This document shows positions 17,987 to 26,352 of a stretch of DNA of 64,000 bases, piece after piece. Under the pieces are notes generated by a model, which was not told where the DNA came from, searched no databases, and saw nothing but the letters and a program-made list of their open reading frames with translations. Both the position numbers and the translations under genes were made by a program. Positions within the stretch are counted from its first letter, which is position 1. Every line of letters starts with the position of its first letter. This DNA comes from Loktanella gaetbuli (GTDB lineage Bacteria > Pseudomonadota > Alphaproteobacteria > Rhodobacterales > Rhodobacteraceae): the NCBI RefSeq assembly GCF_020531945.1, contig NZ_JAJATZ010000008.1, positions 1 to 64,000 of the forward strand, given 5' to 3'.

Positions 17987-18868
17987 ATGGCAGACTTTCG
18001 CGCCTTGGCACGCCAGCAACCAGTGGTGCGCCAATACATCAAGCATCGCAAATGGGTCGATCGGGCGGGCGTCATCGCCTATGCGCCCATGCTGCGGACG
18101 CCGGTTTTCACGACCGATGTCGCCGGGTTCCGACGTGGGATGCTGAATGGTGCACCTTATGATCTGAACGCGGCGTTTTCCGGAAATCCCTATGCCTTGG
18201 TCATGGGATCCAGCCACGTTTTCGGGTTCGGGCTGGACGGTGATGCCCTGACCATTCCGTCACAGGTGGCGGCGCACAGGGGGTTGCCCTGCCTGAATAT
18301 TTCCTTCCCCGAGGCGCAGCTGCACACGCTGTATGCCGTGGCACTGCGGATCTGCGCGCAGGCCCCCCGCCCGCCTGCGTTCATCGCCCTGATGCCGGGT
18401 GGGGCGCTGACACGGTTCGAATTTGTCCGCAGTTGCGACCCCCTGTTCGGGGTGCCTGATTTCCAGACCGTCAAGGCAGACGGTCCCCCGCCCGGCAGCG
18501 ATCAAGAGACAGCTGCCTATAACGCGCTCAGGGCCTATTCGGCGTTCTGGATCGGCGAATTCGAAATGCTGGCAGCAAGGCACGGTTTCACATTTGTCCT
18601 GCACCCCGAATTCACGGCCTTTGAAAAACCGGACCTGTCGGAACATGAAAGCGCCTGCGGTGTGACTGTCGCCCAATCGGATGCCGACCATCTGCGGTTT
18701 CAGACCCACCGCCTGCGTTGCGCGGATTACAGGGCATTCGTGATCGGTTTGTTGCGCCCTGCTACACGAGTTGCGCTGTGCGGGGCCGCTGAACTGACCT
18801 ATCTGGATGAATATCACTATACCGCCGACGGGGCCGCCGTCATCGCGGCAGCGATCGCCCGAGCCTAG
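17987..18868 (+). CDS. SGNH/GDSL hydrolase-like protein
   Basis: The 293-residue protein lacks a signal peptide. VMGSSHVFGFGL (about residues 67-78) resembles the block I serine motif of SGNH esterases. The C-terminal YLDEYHYTADGAAVI has the spacing of the catalytic Asp-x-x-His block V. SGNH proteins typically act as esterases or acyltransferases on carbohydrates; no substrate is suggested here. An AAAGGA lies somewhat far upstream of ATG 17987. It converges on the TIGR03032 gene and shares a CTAG with it: both genes stop on the same four bases (18865-18868). The family call rests on two motifs. Confidence 0.6.
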   Translation: MADFRALARQQPVVRQYIKHRKWVDRAGVIAYAPMLRTPVFTTDVAGFRRGMLNGAPYDLNAAFSGNPYALVMGSSHVFGFGLDGDALTIPSQVAAHRGLPCLNISFPEAQLHTLYAVALRICAQAPRPPAFIALMPGGALTRFEFVRSCDPLFGVPDFQTVKADGPPPGSDQETAAYNALRAYSAFWIGEFEMLAARHGFTFVLHPEFTAFEKPDLSEHESACGVTVAQSDADHLRFQTHRLRCADYRAFVIGLLRPATRVALCGAAELTYLDEYHYTADGAAVIAAAIARA

Positions 18869-19968
18869 GACAGTGCTTTGTCCACCGTGATCAGATGAAC
18901 GATGTCGGGTGCCGTGAACCCCAGCGACATCGCGCATGACGTCCCCCCGACCACGGCGGTGTCATAAAGCTCGGTCACGGCCCCGTCGATCCGGAACCAG
19001 TGGTCAACCTTGCCGGTGCGCAGATCCACGACCTGTACGCCGCACCATGCGTCGCTGTCGGCCTCTTGCAATCGACGATCCAACGCCAGTCCCTCGAACC
19101 TTTCGTGGCGGGGTTTCGACAGGCCGATCACCGCATGATGGCCATGAAAGGATAGACCGCGTGCAAACCCGGGCAGGAACTTGATCGGCTGAAATGCCTG
19201 ATCGGCGGGTGCATCGGTATCGACCCAGCCCAATTCACCCGTGCCGGAGTTCAGCACATACAGACGCCCGTCATGCAGACGCGGCGAATGGGGCATGGAC
19301 AGGCCGGAACAGACCACGGCACCGCTGTCCACGTCGATCACCACACCGCCGTCCTGCCGCCTGTCGCGCCAGCCGTCGATCGTATCCGATCGGGAACAGG
19401 CCGTGACATAGCGCACGCGCCCCGCCTCTGGCGTGCCTGCCTCGCCCATCGCGAGGCCGTTCAGGTGACAGCGGTCCTCTTGCACCAGATCGGACACGAA
19501 CCCTGGCCGCCAATAGGGGGTGAACGAATGACGATCCGACACCGTTGCCAGACAATTGTAGGACGTATTGGCAAACACGATGCGCCCGTCGTCCAGCATG
19601 CCCACGTCATGCACGTCCAGTTCGCCCGTCGTATGCAGCACCCGCGGCACGAACAGACCGTCGAACACGGTATCGGCGACCTCGCCCGGGTGCAGGACAT
19701 TTTCAAACCGGGTGATCTGAAACAACGTCGCAAGCAGGATCGTGCCGGGTCGCGGCGTCGCCAGCCCCATCGCCTTTTGATAGACACGCTCGTTCACCAT
19801 CAGGCCACCCGTTTCGGAATTCCGCCCGAGCAGGTAAAATCGGCCCGACTGATAGGATGTGATTGCAACGCAGATGTGCTGGCCTGCACACCAATCCGCA
19901 AATCCCGGCGACACCGAATATTGCGTTTCCGGCTGGGTCCCGGGTTCGGTGGCTTGGGCCTGATCCAT
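18865..19968 (-). CDS. TIGR03032 family protein (beta-propeller-like, function unknown)
   Basis: The 367-residue protein matches my memory of the uncharacterised TIGR03032 family through a string of blocks: LDVHDVGMLDDGRIVFANT, CHLNGLAM, YVTACSRSDT, GLSMPHSPR, LYVLNSGTGELG, FLPGFARGLSF and AVIGLSKPR. The repeated beta-rich blocks suggest a propeller fold. The HSPR and CHLNG residues may be functional. There is no signal peptide. It lies downstream of the AraC regulator on the same strand with an 88-base gap that holds a tandem decamer over its ribosome site (19971-19990). No function is known. Confidence 0.8.
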   Translation of the reverse strand: MDQAQATEPGTQPETQYSVSPGFADWCAGQHICVAITSYQSGRFYLLGRNSETGGLMVNERVYQKAMGLATPRPGTILLATLFQITRFENVLHPGEVADTVFDGLFVPRVLHTTGELDVHDVGMLDDGRIVFANTSYNCLATVSDRHSFTPYWRPGFVSDLVQEDRCHLNGLAMGEAGTPEAGRVRYVTACSRSDTIDGWRDRRQDGGVVIDVDSGAVVCSGLSMPHSPRLHDGRLYVLNSGTGELGWVDTDAPADQAFQPIKFLPGFARGLSFHGHHAVIGLSKPRHERFEGLALDRRLQEADSDAWCGVQVVDLRTGKVDHWFRIDGAVTELYDTAVVGGTSCAMSLGFTAPDIVHLITVDKALS

Positions 19969-20056
19969 CGTGTTGCATCCTGTTGCGTCCGGGGAACAGC
20001 CTGCGGCATGCGTCCGTGTTCAACAACCCGATTTACGATGACAGCGCAGCATTGCG

Positions 20057-20977
20057 TCAGGGCCAATCGGCGTAGCTGCGCATCTGGACCGCCGACTTTT
20101 TGCCAGCCTGCTGCATCAGCGCCTTGCGAAACGCCCCCGGCGGCATGCCGACCTCACCTTTGAAAAAGGTGCTGAACTGTGGCGTGCTGCGAAATCCCAG
20201 GTGATCCGCGATCTGATCCAGCGTCAGGTGCGACCGTTGCAGCAGGGCCTGTGCCTCGAATGTCAGACGGTCCCGGATCAACCGCTGCGGTGACTTGCCC
20301 AGCTTGCGTTTGCAGATATCGTGCAACCTGTCCGGCGAAATCCCAAGTTCCGTGGCAAAGCGCGCAACCGGCCACCGTTCGCGCAGGTGCGCCTCGACCA
20401 GATGGCGGAACCGTTCCAGCGTCAGGTTCGTCGTTCTGTAGGGGTGATCCTCGATTATCTCGTTCACGCCGGCACGCCATAGCGACACCAGCAAAATACG
20501 GATCTGCGCCTCGATAACGGTCTCCATGCCGGTCTGGGCGGCGTCCAGCTCGCGAAAGATCGCGTCGAAACAGGTGGACAAGGTTTGCAGAATGTCAGGC
20601 TTGGCCCCGAGCTCCAGTGTAAAGGCCCGCGCCGACATCAGGCGCAGGGCCGCGGCCTCTGGCTTGTGACCGATGGCATTGCTCAGCATGGAATCACCCA
20701 GCGTCATGATGACGCCGCTGCTGCCCGCCCGTGCCTTGATCCGCGTCTCGGGCTGTTTGGGGGTCCAGTTGATTGCGGGCCCTGTAATGACCTCTTCCTG
20801 ATCGGGCGTCATGCGGACCGCCGACCCGGACAATACCATGATGCATTGCACCGGGCGGCCCGGAAAATCCACCAGACCACCCAGGAATCGGTCGGCCAGG
20901 CCGCCGCGAAAAACATCGGCATGAACCGTGGCGTGACGCGCCGACAGTGGGGTGCCGCCCCTGAATCCAGAAATCAT
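20057..20977 (-). CDS. AraC family transcriptional regulator
   Basis: This is a DNA-binding regulator of 306 residues. An N-terminal cupin-like sensor region (about 1-170) precedes the two helix-turn-helix motifs of the AraC/XylS domain (about 205-300: VARFATELGISPDRLHDICK and LTLDQIADHLGFRSTPQFSTFFK). It is divergent from the aldehyde dehydrogenase/ABC transporter operon starting at 21121 and is the obvious candidate to control it in response to its substrate. The start codon lies inside a pair of ATCATGAC repeats spaced 11 bases (20973-20991), which could be an autoregulatory site. Confidence 0.92.
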   Translation of the reverse strand: MISGFRGGTPLSARHATVHADVFRGGLADRFLGGLVDFPGRPVQCIMVLSGSAVRMTPDQEEVITGPAINWTPKQPETRIKARAGSSGVIMTLGDSMLSNAIGHKPEAAALRLMSARAFTLELGAKPDILQTLSTCFDAIFRELDAAQTGMETVIEAQIRILLVSLWRAGVNEIIEDHPYRTTNLTLERFRHLVEAHLRERWPVARFATELGISPDRLHDICKRKLGKSPQRLIRDRLTFEAQALLQRSHLTLDQIADHLGFRSTPQFSTFFKGEVGMPPGAFRKALMQQAGKKSAVQMRSYADWP

Positions 20978-21120
20978 GACCAGATCATGACATGAAAAGA
21001 CCGGATATCAATATTTTTTAGCTGCCCCGTTCCAGTAAGCTGTTCGAGCCGCCTTGGGAGGGGCGTGCGCGCAAACCGATGGAGGTCCGTTTGCGCGTCA
21101 GGGCAGATTGGGAGGGATAC

Positions 21121-22506
21121 GTGCGGCATCAGGCGTCACAATTCAGTCTGATCACAGGGTCGGATGCCATCGCTGTCGCGGTGGACGGGGCCGTGAACGC
21201 AGCTGCCGCCGCCTTTCCGCTGTGGTCGCGCAGATCACCCGCCGACCGTGCAAAGGTGCTGCTGGACATGCGTGCCGCACTCGATGCCAATCGCGACACA
21301 TTCTACGCGCTGGCCGCCGAAGAGGTGGGGGCCGCACACCCCTGGACCGCCTTCAATATTGACCTGGCCATTGCGCAGTTGACTCATGTGGCAGGACTGG
21401 CCCCCGCATTGGCCGACCAGCGCATAGACGATCCGGTCTCGGGCAAACAGTCGATCATCCGCAGGCAGGCCGCTGGCGTCGTGCTGGGCATGGTGCCGTG
21501 GAATGCACCGATCACGCTGGGCGTGCGCGCGGTCGCCGGTGCGCTGATGTGCGGCAACACCGTCGTGATGAAAGGGTCGGAACGCTGTCCTAAAACGCAT
21601 CGGCACCTTGTCGATGTCCTGAACAGTGTCGATCTGCCCGCGGGTGCGCTGACCTGTGTTGTCGGAGAGGCGGAACAGGCCCACGACACCATGGCGCAAC
21701 TGATCGCGCATCCCTGCATCCGCCGTATCAATTTCACCGGATCGACCCGCGTCGGCCGTGATGTGGCCCTCGCCGCCGCGCGCGACATGAAACCCGTCCT
21801 GCTGGAACTGTCCGGCAAGGCCCCGCTGATCGTGCTCGAGGACGCGGATCTGGATGCCGCTGTCGAAGCAGCCTGTTTCGGGGCCTATTTCAACCAGGGT
21901 CAGATCTGCATGTCGACGGACTGGATCATTGTCGTCAAAGCCATCGCAGATGAATTCGTCGCGAAGCTTTGTACCCGCGCCGCAGACATCCGCGCAGCAG
22001 ACCCGGTCAAGGAAACAGCCACGCTGGGCCGCATGATTTCCGCCGATGCCGCCCAGCGCATCCACGGCCTGATCGAGGACGCCGTGTCCAAGGGCGCGCG
22101 TCTGCTGGTGGGCGGTCAAATCGACGGTTGCGTGATGCAGCCTGCGCTGCTGGACGGGATCGCGGCCAACATGCGCATTTTCCACGAGGAAACATTCGGC
22201 CCCCTGGCCAGCATCATGCGGGTCCAAGACGCCGAAGAGGCCATCTCGATCGCCAATGATTCCGATTTCGGGCTCAATGCCGCCGTCTATTCCCGGGATC
22301 AGGACCGCGCAAGCCGCATGGCCGACCGGCTGGAATACGGGGTGGTCCAGATCAATGGGCCAACCGTGCACGATGATCCGGCCATGCCATTCGGGGGCAT
22401 GAAACACAGCGGCTACGGCCGGTTCGGTGGCCTTGAGGCCATCCACGAATTTACCGAATTGCGCTGGATCGCGACACACAGCGCGGGTCAGACGCCGACA
22501 CTTTGA
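21121..22506 (+). CDS. NAD(P)-dependent aldehyde dehydrogenase
   Basis: This oxidises an aldehyde to its acid. GTG 21121 is chosen because GGGAGGGATAC sits just before it; an in-frame ATG at 21079 has poorer context. The 461-residue product has the ALDH fold motifs GMVPWNAPITLGVRA (cofactor cleft), FTGSTRVGRDVA, the general base Glu in LLELSGKAP and the catalytic Cys in NQGQICMST. Overall it resembles aromatic-aldehyde members such as vanillin or salicylaldehyde dehydrogenases. It is first in the operon ahead of the ABC importer, and divergent from the AraC gene. The substrate is inferred only. Confidence 0.85.
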   Translation: MRHQASQFSLITGSDAIAVAVDGAVNAAAAAFPLWSRRSPADRAKVLLDMRAALDANRDTFYALAAEEVGAAHPWTAFNIDLAIAQLTHVAGLAPALADQRIDDPVSGKQSIIRRQAAGVVLGMVPWNAPITLGVRAVAGALMCGNTVVMKGSERCPKTHRHLVDVLNSVDLPAGALTCVVGEAEQAHDTMAQLIAHPCIRRINFTGSTRVGRDVALAAARDMKPVLLELSGKAPLIVLEDADLDAAVEAACFGAYFNQGQICMSTDWIIVVKAIADEFVAKLCTRAADIRAADPVKETATLGRMISADAAQRIHGLIEDAVSKGARLLVGGQIDGCVMQPALLDGIAANMRIFHEETFGPLASIMRVQDAEEAISIANDSDFGLNAAVYSRDQDRASRMADRLEYGVVQINGPTVHDDPAMPFGGMKHSGYGRFGGLEAIHEFTELRWIATHSAGQTPTL

Positions 22507-22557
22507 AACAACGACGGGCATCCGCCCACACGATCAATTGCAAATGGAGGATACGCA

Positions 22558-23757
22558 ATGAACCGCAGACCATTTCTGAAACTCGTCAGTGCGCTGACCA
22601 TCGCAAGTGCGCTGGCCGCATCTGCCGCCACGGCCGAAACCATCCGCATCGGTGCTGTGGCCCCCAAAACCGGACCGCTGGCCGGTGGTGCGACCGTCAC
22701 ACAGTGGCCTTCGATCTATCTGTGGGTGGAACAGGTGAACGCTGCTGGCGGCCTGACCGTCGACGGCGAACAGATGATGATCGAACTGATCGAATACGAC
22801 GACCAGACCAACCCCGGCGAGACGATCAAGGCCGTGCAACGTCTGGCCACGCAGGACGACGCGCATTTCATCATCGCCCCCTATGGCACGGGCCTGAACC
22901 TGGCCGCTGCACCGCTGTTCGACCGCTACGGCTATCCGCAGATCGCGGTTTCTGCGATTACCGACCAGCAACCGGAATTGTCCGCGCAGTTCCCCAACAT
23001 GTTCTTTACCCTGGGCACCACCACCGCGCTGGCCGCCGACGTGGTCAAGGTGCTGACCGACATGCGTGACGCAGGCCAGATGGGCGACCGCGTCGCCATG
23101 GTCAACGTGGCCGATGCCTTTGGGATCGAACTGGCCACTGCCGCCAAACCGCTGTTCGAAGAGGCCGGGTTTGAGCTGGTGTACGAGACATCCTACCCGC
23201 TGGGCACGCAGGATCTGTCGCCGGTAATCAAGGGGGCCGCAGCCGCTGAACCCGATGCCTTTGTCGCATGGTCCTACCCACCGGACACATTCGGTCTGAC
23301 CGAACAGGCGATGATCGAAAACCTGGACGTCAAGGCGTTCTACACCGCAGTCGCCACCCCGTTCCCCGGCTATGGCGCACGTTTCGGGGCCGCCGCAGAG
23401 GGCGTTCTGGGGGCCGGTGGTGTGAACCCCGAAAGCCCGGCCTTCATGGAATATGCCGCAGCGCACGAAGAAGTCACCGGCGAAAAGCCCGATTACTGGG
23501 CCTCGGCCACGACTTATGCCTCGCTGGAAATCCTGGCCCAAGCGATCGAGGCCGTCGGTCTGGACCGCGCTGCCGTCACCGCACATCTGCGCGAAAGCAC
23601 CTACGAGACCATCCTTGGCCCCATCAGCTTTGACGAGAACAACTCCAACCCTGACTTCTGGACCGTCGGCCAGTGGCAGGGCGGCGTGTTCAAGGGCGTT
23701 GCATCGCGTGGCCGCGACGGCACCGTCCCCGTCATCCTGAAGGACGGCTGGGAATAA
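22558..23757 (+). CDS. Branched-chain-type ABC transporter, substrate-binding protein
   Basis: This is a periplasmic receptor of the LivK/Peripla_BP_6 type with 399 residues. The signal peptide (MNRRPFLKLVSALTIASALA, cleavage near ATA-ET at about residue 27) opens with a twin Arg but without a full Tat motif. The mature protein starts TIRIGAVAPKTGPLAGG and contains an EYDDQTNPGETIKAVQRLA block typical of the family. Ligands of such receptors include amino acids, amides and aromatic acids. The flanking aldehyde dehydrogenases and SDR favour an aromatic or related carbonyl compound, which is inference. A hairpin follows before the permease gene. Confidence 0.88.
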   Translation: MNRRPFLKLVSALTIASALAASAATAETIRIGAVAPKTGPLAGGATVTQWPSIYLWVEQVNAAGGLTVDGEQMMIELIEYDDQTNPGETIKAVQRLATQDDAHFIIAPYGTGLNLAAAPLFDRYGYPQIAVSAITDQQPELSAQFPNMFFTLGTTTALAADVVKVLTDMRDAGQMGDRVAMVNVADAFGIELATAAKPLFEEAGFELVYETSYPLGTQDLSPVIKGAAAAEPDAFVAWSYPPDTFGLTEQAMIENLDVKAFYTAVATPFPGYGARFGAAAEGVLGAGGVNPESPAFMEYAAAHEEVTGEKPDYWASATTYASLEILAQAIEAVGLDRAAVTAHLRESTYETILGPISFDENNSNPDFWTVGQWQGGVFKGVASRGRDGTVPVILKDGWE

Positions 23758-23772
23758 TCCTGCACACCAAAT

Positions 23773-23794
23773 GGGGCGGCGTCCGCGCCGTCCC
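23773..23794 (+). other. Intercistronic hairpin after the Liv-type binding protein gene
   Basis: GGGGCGGC (23773-23780) pairs with GCCGTCCC (23787-23794), including one G-U, around a 6-base loop. It lies 15 bases after the binding-protein stop and 26 bases before the permease start. No T tract follows. Confidence 0.6.
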
Positions 23795-23820
23795 GCACCG
23801 ATCAACAGGGGAACACCACT

Positions 23821-24687
23821 TTGGACATTCTGATCACAGGTATTCTGCTGGGCGGCACCTATGCGCTGATCGCGATGGGCCTGAACCTGCAATACGGCGT
23901 TGCCCGGATCATGAATCTGGCCAACGGTGAAATCCTTGTTGCCGGGGGCTATTTCGCGTTCATCGCATACACGGCCACGCAACTCAGCCCGATCCTGACG
24001 ATCTTTCTGGTGGCACCGCTCGCCTTTGCGCTGAACTGGCTGATCTACCGCCTGATGCTGCAACCGCTGGTCAACCGCGCGAAAAACCGTGGCCAGCTGG
24101 AAACCGACAGCATCCTTGCCACCTTTGGCCTGTCGTTCATCGGCGTGGGTCTGATGCTCAGCTTTTTTGGCGGCGATTATTTTTCCTACAGCTTCATGGC
24201 TTTCCCGGTCGAGCTGTTGGGCAATACCTACGGGGCCAACCGCGTGCTGTCGTTCGTGATGGCGGTGCTGATCTGTGGCGCCCTGTATCTGTGGCTGAAC
24301 CGGTCCCGCGCCGGTCTGTCGATCCGCGCGATTGCGACGGCCCCCGCCTCTGCCCGGCTGGTGGGCATTGATGTAAAACACCTGTCGGCGCTGGCCTTTG
24401 CGCTGGGCGGCGCTGTCACGGCGGTGGGTGGTGCGCTGATTTCAACCTACCTCACGCTCGATGCCTCGACCGGGGTCGTGTTCACACTCAAGGCGCTGAT
24501 CATCGTGATCATGGGCGGCGTGGGTGACGTACGCGGCACCATCGTCGCGGCCCTGCTGCTGGGCATCCTGGAAACACTCGTGGCCAGCCTGCTGGACCCC
24601 GGCCTGACGCTCGCCGCCGCATACGTGATGTTCCTGGGCATCCTTTTGTTCCGGCCGCAGGGCCTGTTCGGAAAGAAACCGACATGA
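23821..24687 (+). CDS. Branched-chain-type ABC transporter, permease (LivH type)
   Basis: This is the first inner-membrane permease of the importer, 288 residues with about eight helices. GGTYALIAMGLNLQYGVARIMNLANGE is the conserved LivH entry (parts GGTYALIAMGLNLQYGV and ARIMNLANGE), and the cytoplasmic loop IRAIATAPASARLVGIDV docks the ATPases. The start is TTG 23821, preceded by CAGGGGAACACCAC; no better in-frame start exists. It overlaps the next permease by 4 bases (ATGA). Confidence 0.9.
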   Translation: MDILITGILLGGTYALIAMGLNLQYGVARIMNLANGEILVAGGYFAFIAYTATQLSPILTIFLVAPLAFALNWLIYRLMLQPLVNRAKNRGQLETDSILATFGLSFIGVGLMLSFFGGDYFSYSFMAFPVELLGNTYGANRVLSFVMAVLICGALYLWLNRSRAGLSIRAIATAPASARLVGIDVKHLSALAFALGGAVTAVGGALISTYLTLDASTGVVFTLKALIIVIMGGVGDVRGTIVAALLLGILETLVASLLDPGLTLAAAYVMFLGILLFRPQGLFGKKPT

Positions 24688-25619
24688 GCCTGACCGCGAC
24701 CGATATCCGCAATCTGTGCCTTGCAAGCCTCGTCTTTGCCATCTGCGCGCTGCTGCCCTTGGGCGATCAGGGCTATTGGCTGGGGCTGGGCGTCACCATC
24801 GCGATGTTCACAGCCCTCGCGACATCGTGGGCACTGTTTTCAGGGCCGACGCATTACATCAGCCTTGCGACAGCCGCGTTTTTCGGCGTCGGCACCTATG
24901 TCACGGGCCTTGGCATCGACACGCTTCCGTTCTGGTCACTGGTGGGGCTGGCCGGGGTCATCGGTGCAGTACTCGCCGCACTCGTAGGCCTTGCGACGCT
25001 GCGCCTGTCGGGCGTCTACTTCGTGATCTTCACCCTCGGACTGGCCGAACTGGTGCGGCAGGTCATCACTTGGGTGCAGAACAATTCGGGGCAAAAGGGC
25101 CTCTATGTGTTGACCGACCTCGACGAGGCGGGAATCTACTGGTGGCTGCTGGGTCTGTCGGCGGCGGTGTTCCTCACGGGCTGGCTGATCGGGCGGTCGC
25201 GGCTGGGGTTCGCGCTGCGGATCATCGGCGATGACGAAACCGTCGCGGCCCATTCCGGCATCAACACGGCGCGCGCCAAGGTGCTGCTGTTCATGGTGCC
25301 CGGTGCCGTGGCCGCCATGACCGGTGCGATCCTGGCCCCGCGTTATGTCTATATCGAACCGTCGCTGGCATTCGCGCCGATCCTGTCGTTTCAGGTGGTC
25401 ATCATGGCGCTGCTGGGCGGTGCATCCCGCCTGTGGGGGCCAGTGCTGGGCGTCATTCCGTTCACGTTCCTGCTCGAGGCCGTGTCGTCCAATTTCCCCA
25501 ACCAGACCACGCTGGTCATCGGTGTGGCATTCCTGGTGATCGTCTATCTGCTGCCCGGCGGTTTCGTCGGCCTGATGGGGCGGATCAATCGCCACCTGAA
25601 CACGCGGGAGGGCACATAG
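24684..25619 (+). CDS. Branched-chain-type ABC transporter, permease (LivM type)
   Basis: This is the second membrane permease of the importer, 311 residues with about eight to ten helices. The LSGVYFVIFTLGLAEL block and the IGDDETVAAHSGINTARAK coupling loop are typical of LivM. The ATG overlaps the preceding gene as ATGA. The protein ends one base before the ATPase gene start, so the operon is translationally tight here. Confidence 0.9.
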   Translation: MSLTATDIRNLCLASLVFAICALLPLGDQGYWLGLGVTIAMFTALATSWALFSGPTHYISLATAAFFGVGTYVTGLGIDTLPFWSLVGLAGVIGAVLAALVGLATLRLSGVYFVIFTLGLAELVRQVITWVQNNSGQKGLYVLTDLDEAGIYWWLLGLSAAVFLTGWLIGRSRLGFALRIIGDDETVAAHSGINTARAKVLLFMVPGAVAAMTGAILAPRYVYIEPSLAFAPILSFQVVIMALLGGASRLWGPVLGVIPFTFLLEAVSSNFPNQTTLVIGVAFLVIVYLLPGGFVGLMGRINRHLNTREGT

Positions 25620-25620
25620 C

Positions 25621-26352
25621 ATGAGCACCCCTGTCCTGTCCCTGCGCGGCGTGACCAAACGCTTTGGCGGGCTGGTCGCCGTGAACGCGATGGATTTCGA
25701 TGTGGCAGAGCGTGAGGTCGTGGGCCTGCTTGGCCCCAACGGGTCCGGCAAATCCACGACCCTGAACCTGATTTCGGGCGCGCTGCCGCTGACGTCGGGC
25801 AACGTCTCGCTGTGGGGGAGTCGCATATCCGGCCTGCCCGCGCAGACCATCACCCGCAAGGGCGTCAGTCGCACGTTCCAGCTTGTGCGCCTGTTGCCAT
25901 CCATGAACGTGCGCGAAAACGTGGTCGCCGGAGCCGTCTTTGGCCATCGCAGGCGCTGGGGACAAGATGCCTGGGACCACGCCGATCAACTGCTGGACAA
26001 GGTGGGCCTTGGCGGCAAGGGCGACATGGCGCTGGGGCAGCTGACCTATATCGACACCAAGCGGGTGGAACTGGCGCGCACGCTGGCCAGCGACCCCAAG
26101 GTGCTGTTGCTGGATGAATGGCTGGCGGGCCTGAACCCGACCGAACTGCAAATCGGAATCACGCTGATCAAATCGCTGCGCGACGAAGGCCGCACGATCA
26201 TCCTCGTGGAACACGTCATGGATGCGATCCGGTCGCTGTGTGACCGCTGCGTCGTCATGGCATCGGGCACCAAGATTGCAGAGGGCACACCGACGCAGGT
26301 CTTGTCCGACAAGGAAGTCATTCGCGCCTATCTGGGGGACGACGATGCTTGA
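25621..26352 (+). CDS. Branched-chain-type ABC transporter, ATP-binding protein (LivG type)
   Basis: This is a cytoplasmic ATPase of 243 residues. Walker A GPNGSGKST and the Q-loop region RTFQLVRLLPSMNVRENV are clear. The signature position reads LTYIDTKRVELARTLA rather than LSGGQ, a replacement seen in some LivG proteins. Walker B LLLDEWLAGLNPTEL has W in place of the usual P after DE, and the switch is VEHVMD. The altered signature suggests the hydrolysis-active composite site is formed mainly by its LivF partner. It overlaps the next gene by 8 bases. Confidence 0.9.
   Translation: MSTPVLSLRGVTKRFGGLVAVNAMDFDVAEREVVGLLGPNGSGKSTTLNLISGALPLTSGNVSLWGSRISGLPAQTITRKGVSRTFQLVRLLPSMNVRENVVAGAVFGHRRRWGQDAWDHADQLLDKVGLGGKGDMALGQLTYIDTKRVELARTLASDPKVLLLDEWLAGLNPTELQIGITLIKSLRDEGRTIILVEHVMDAIRSLCDRCVVMASGTKIAEGTPTQVLSDKEVIRAYLGDDDA

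Noticed and set aside
22534..24381. 615-codon open frame on the minus strand opposite the receptor and LivH genes
   Set aside because: Spans two genuine genes and their gap on the other strand; no domain recognisable.
25621..26352. LivG signature and Walker B changes taken as a sign of a broken ATPase
   Set aside because: The frame is intact, Walker A and the catalytic Glu position are kept, and similar asymmetric ATPase pairs are known; it is more likely functional with its partner.
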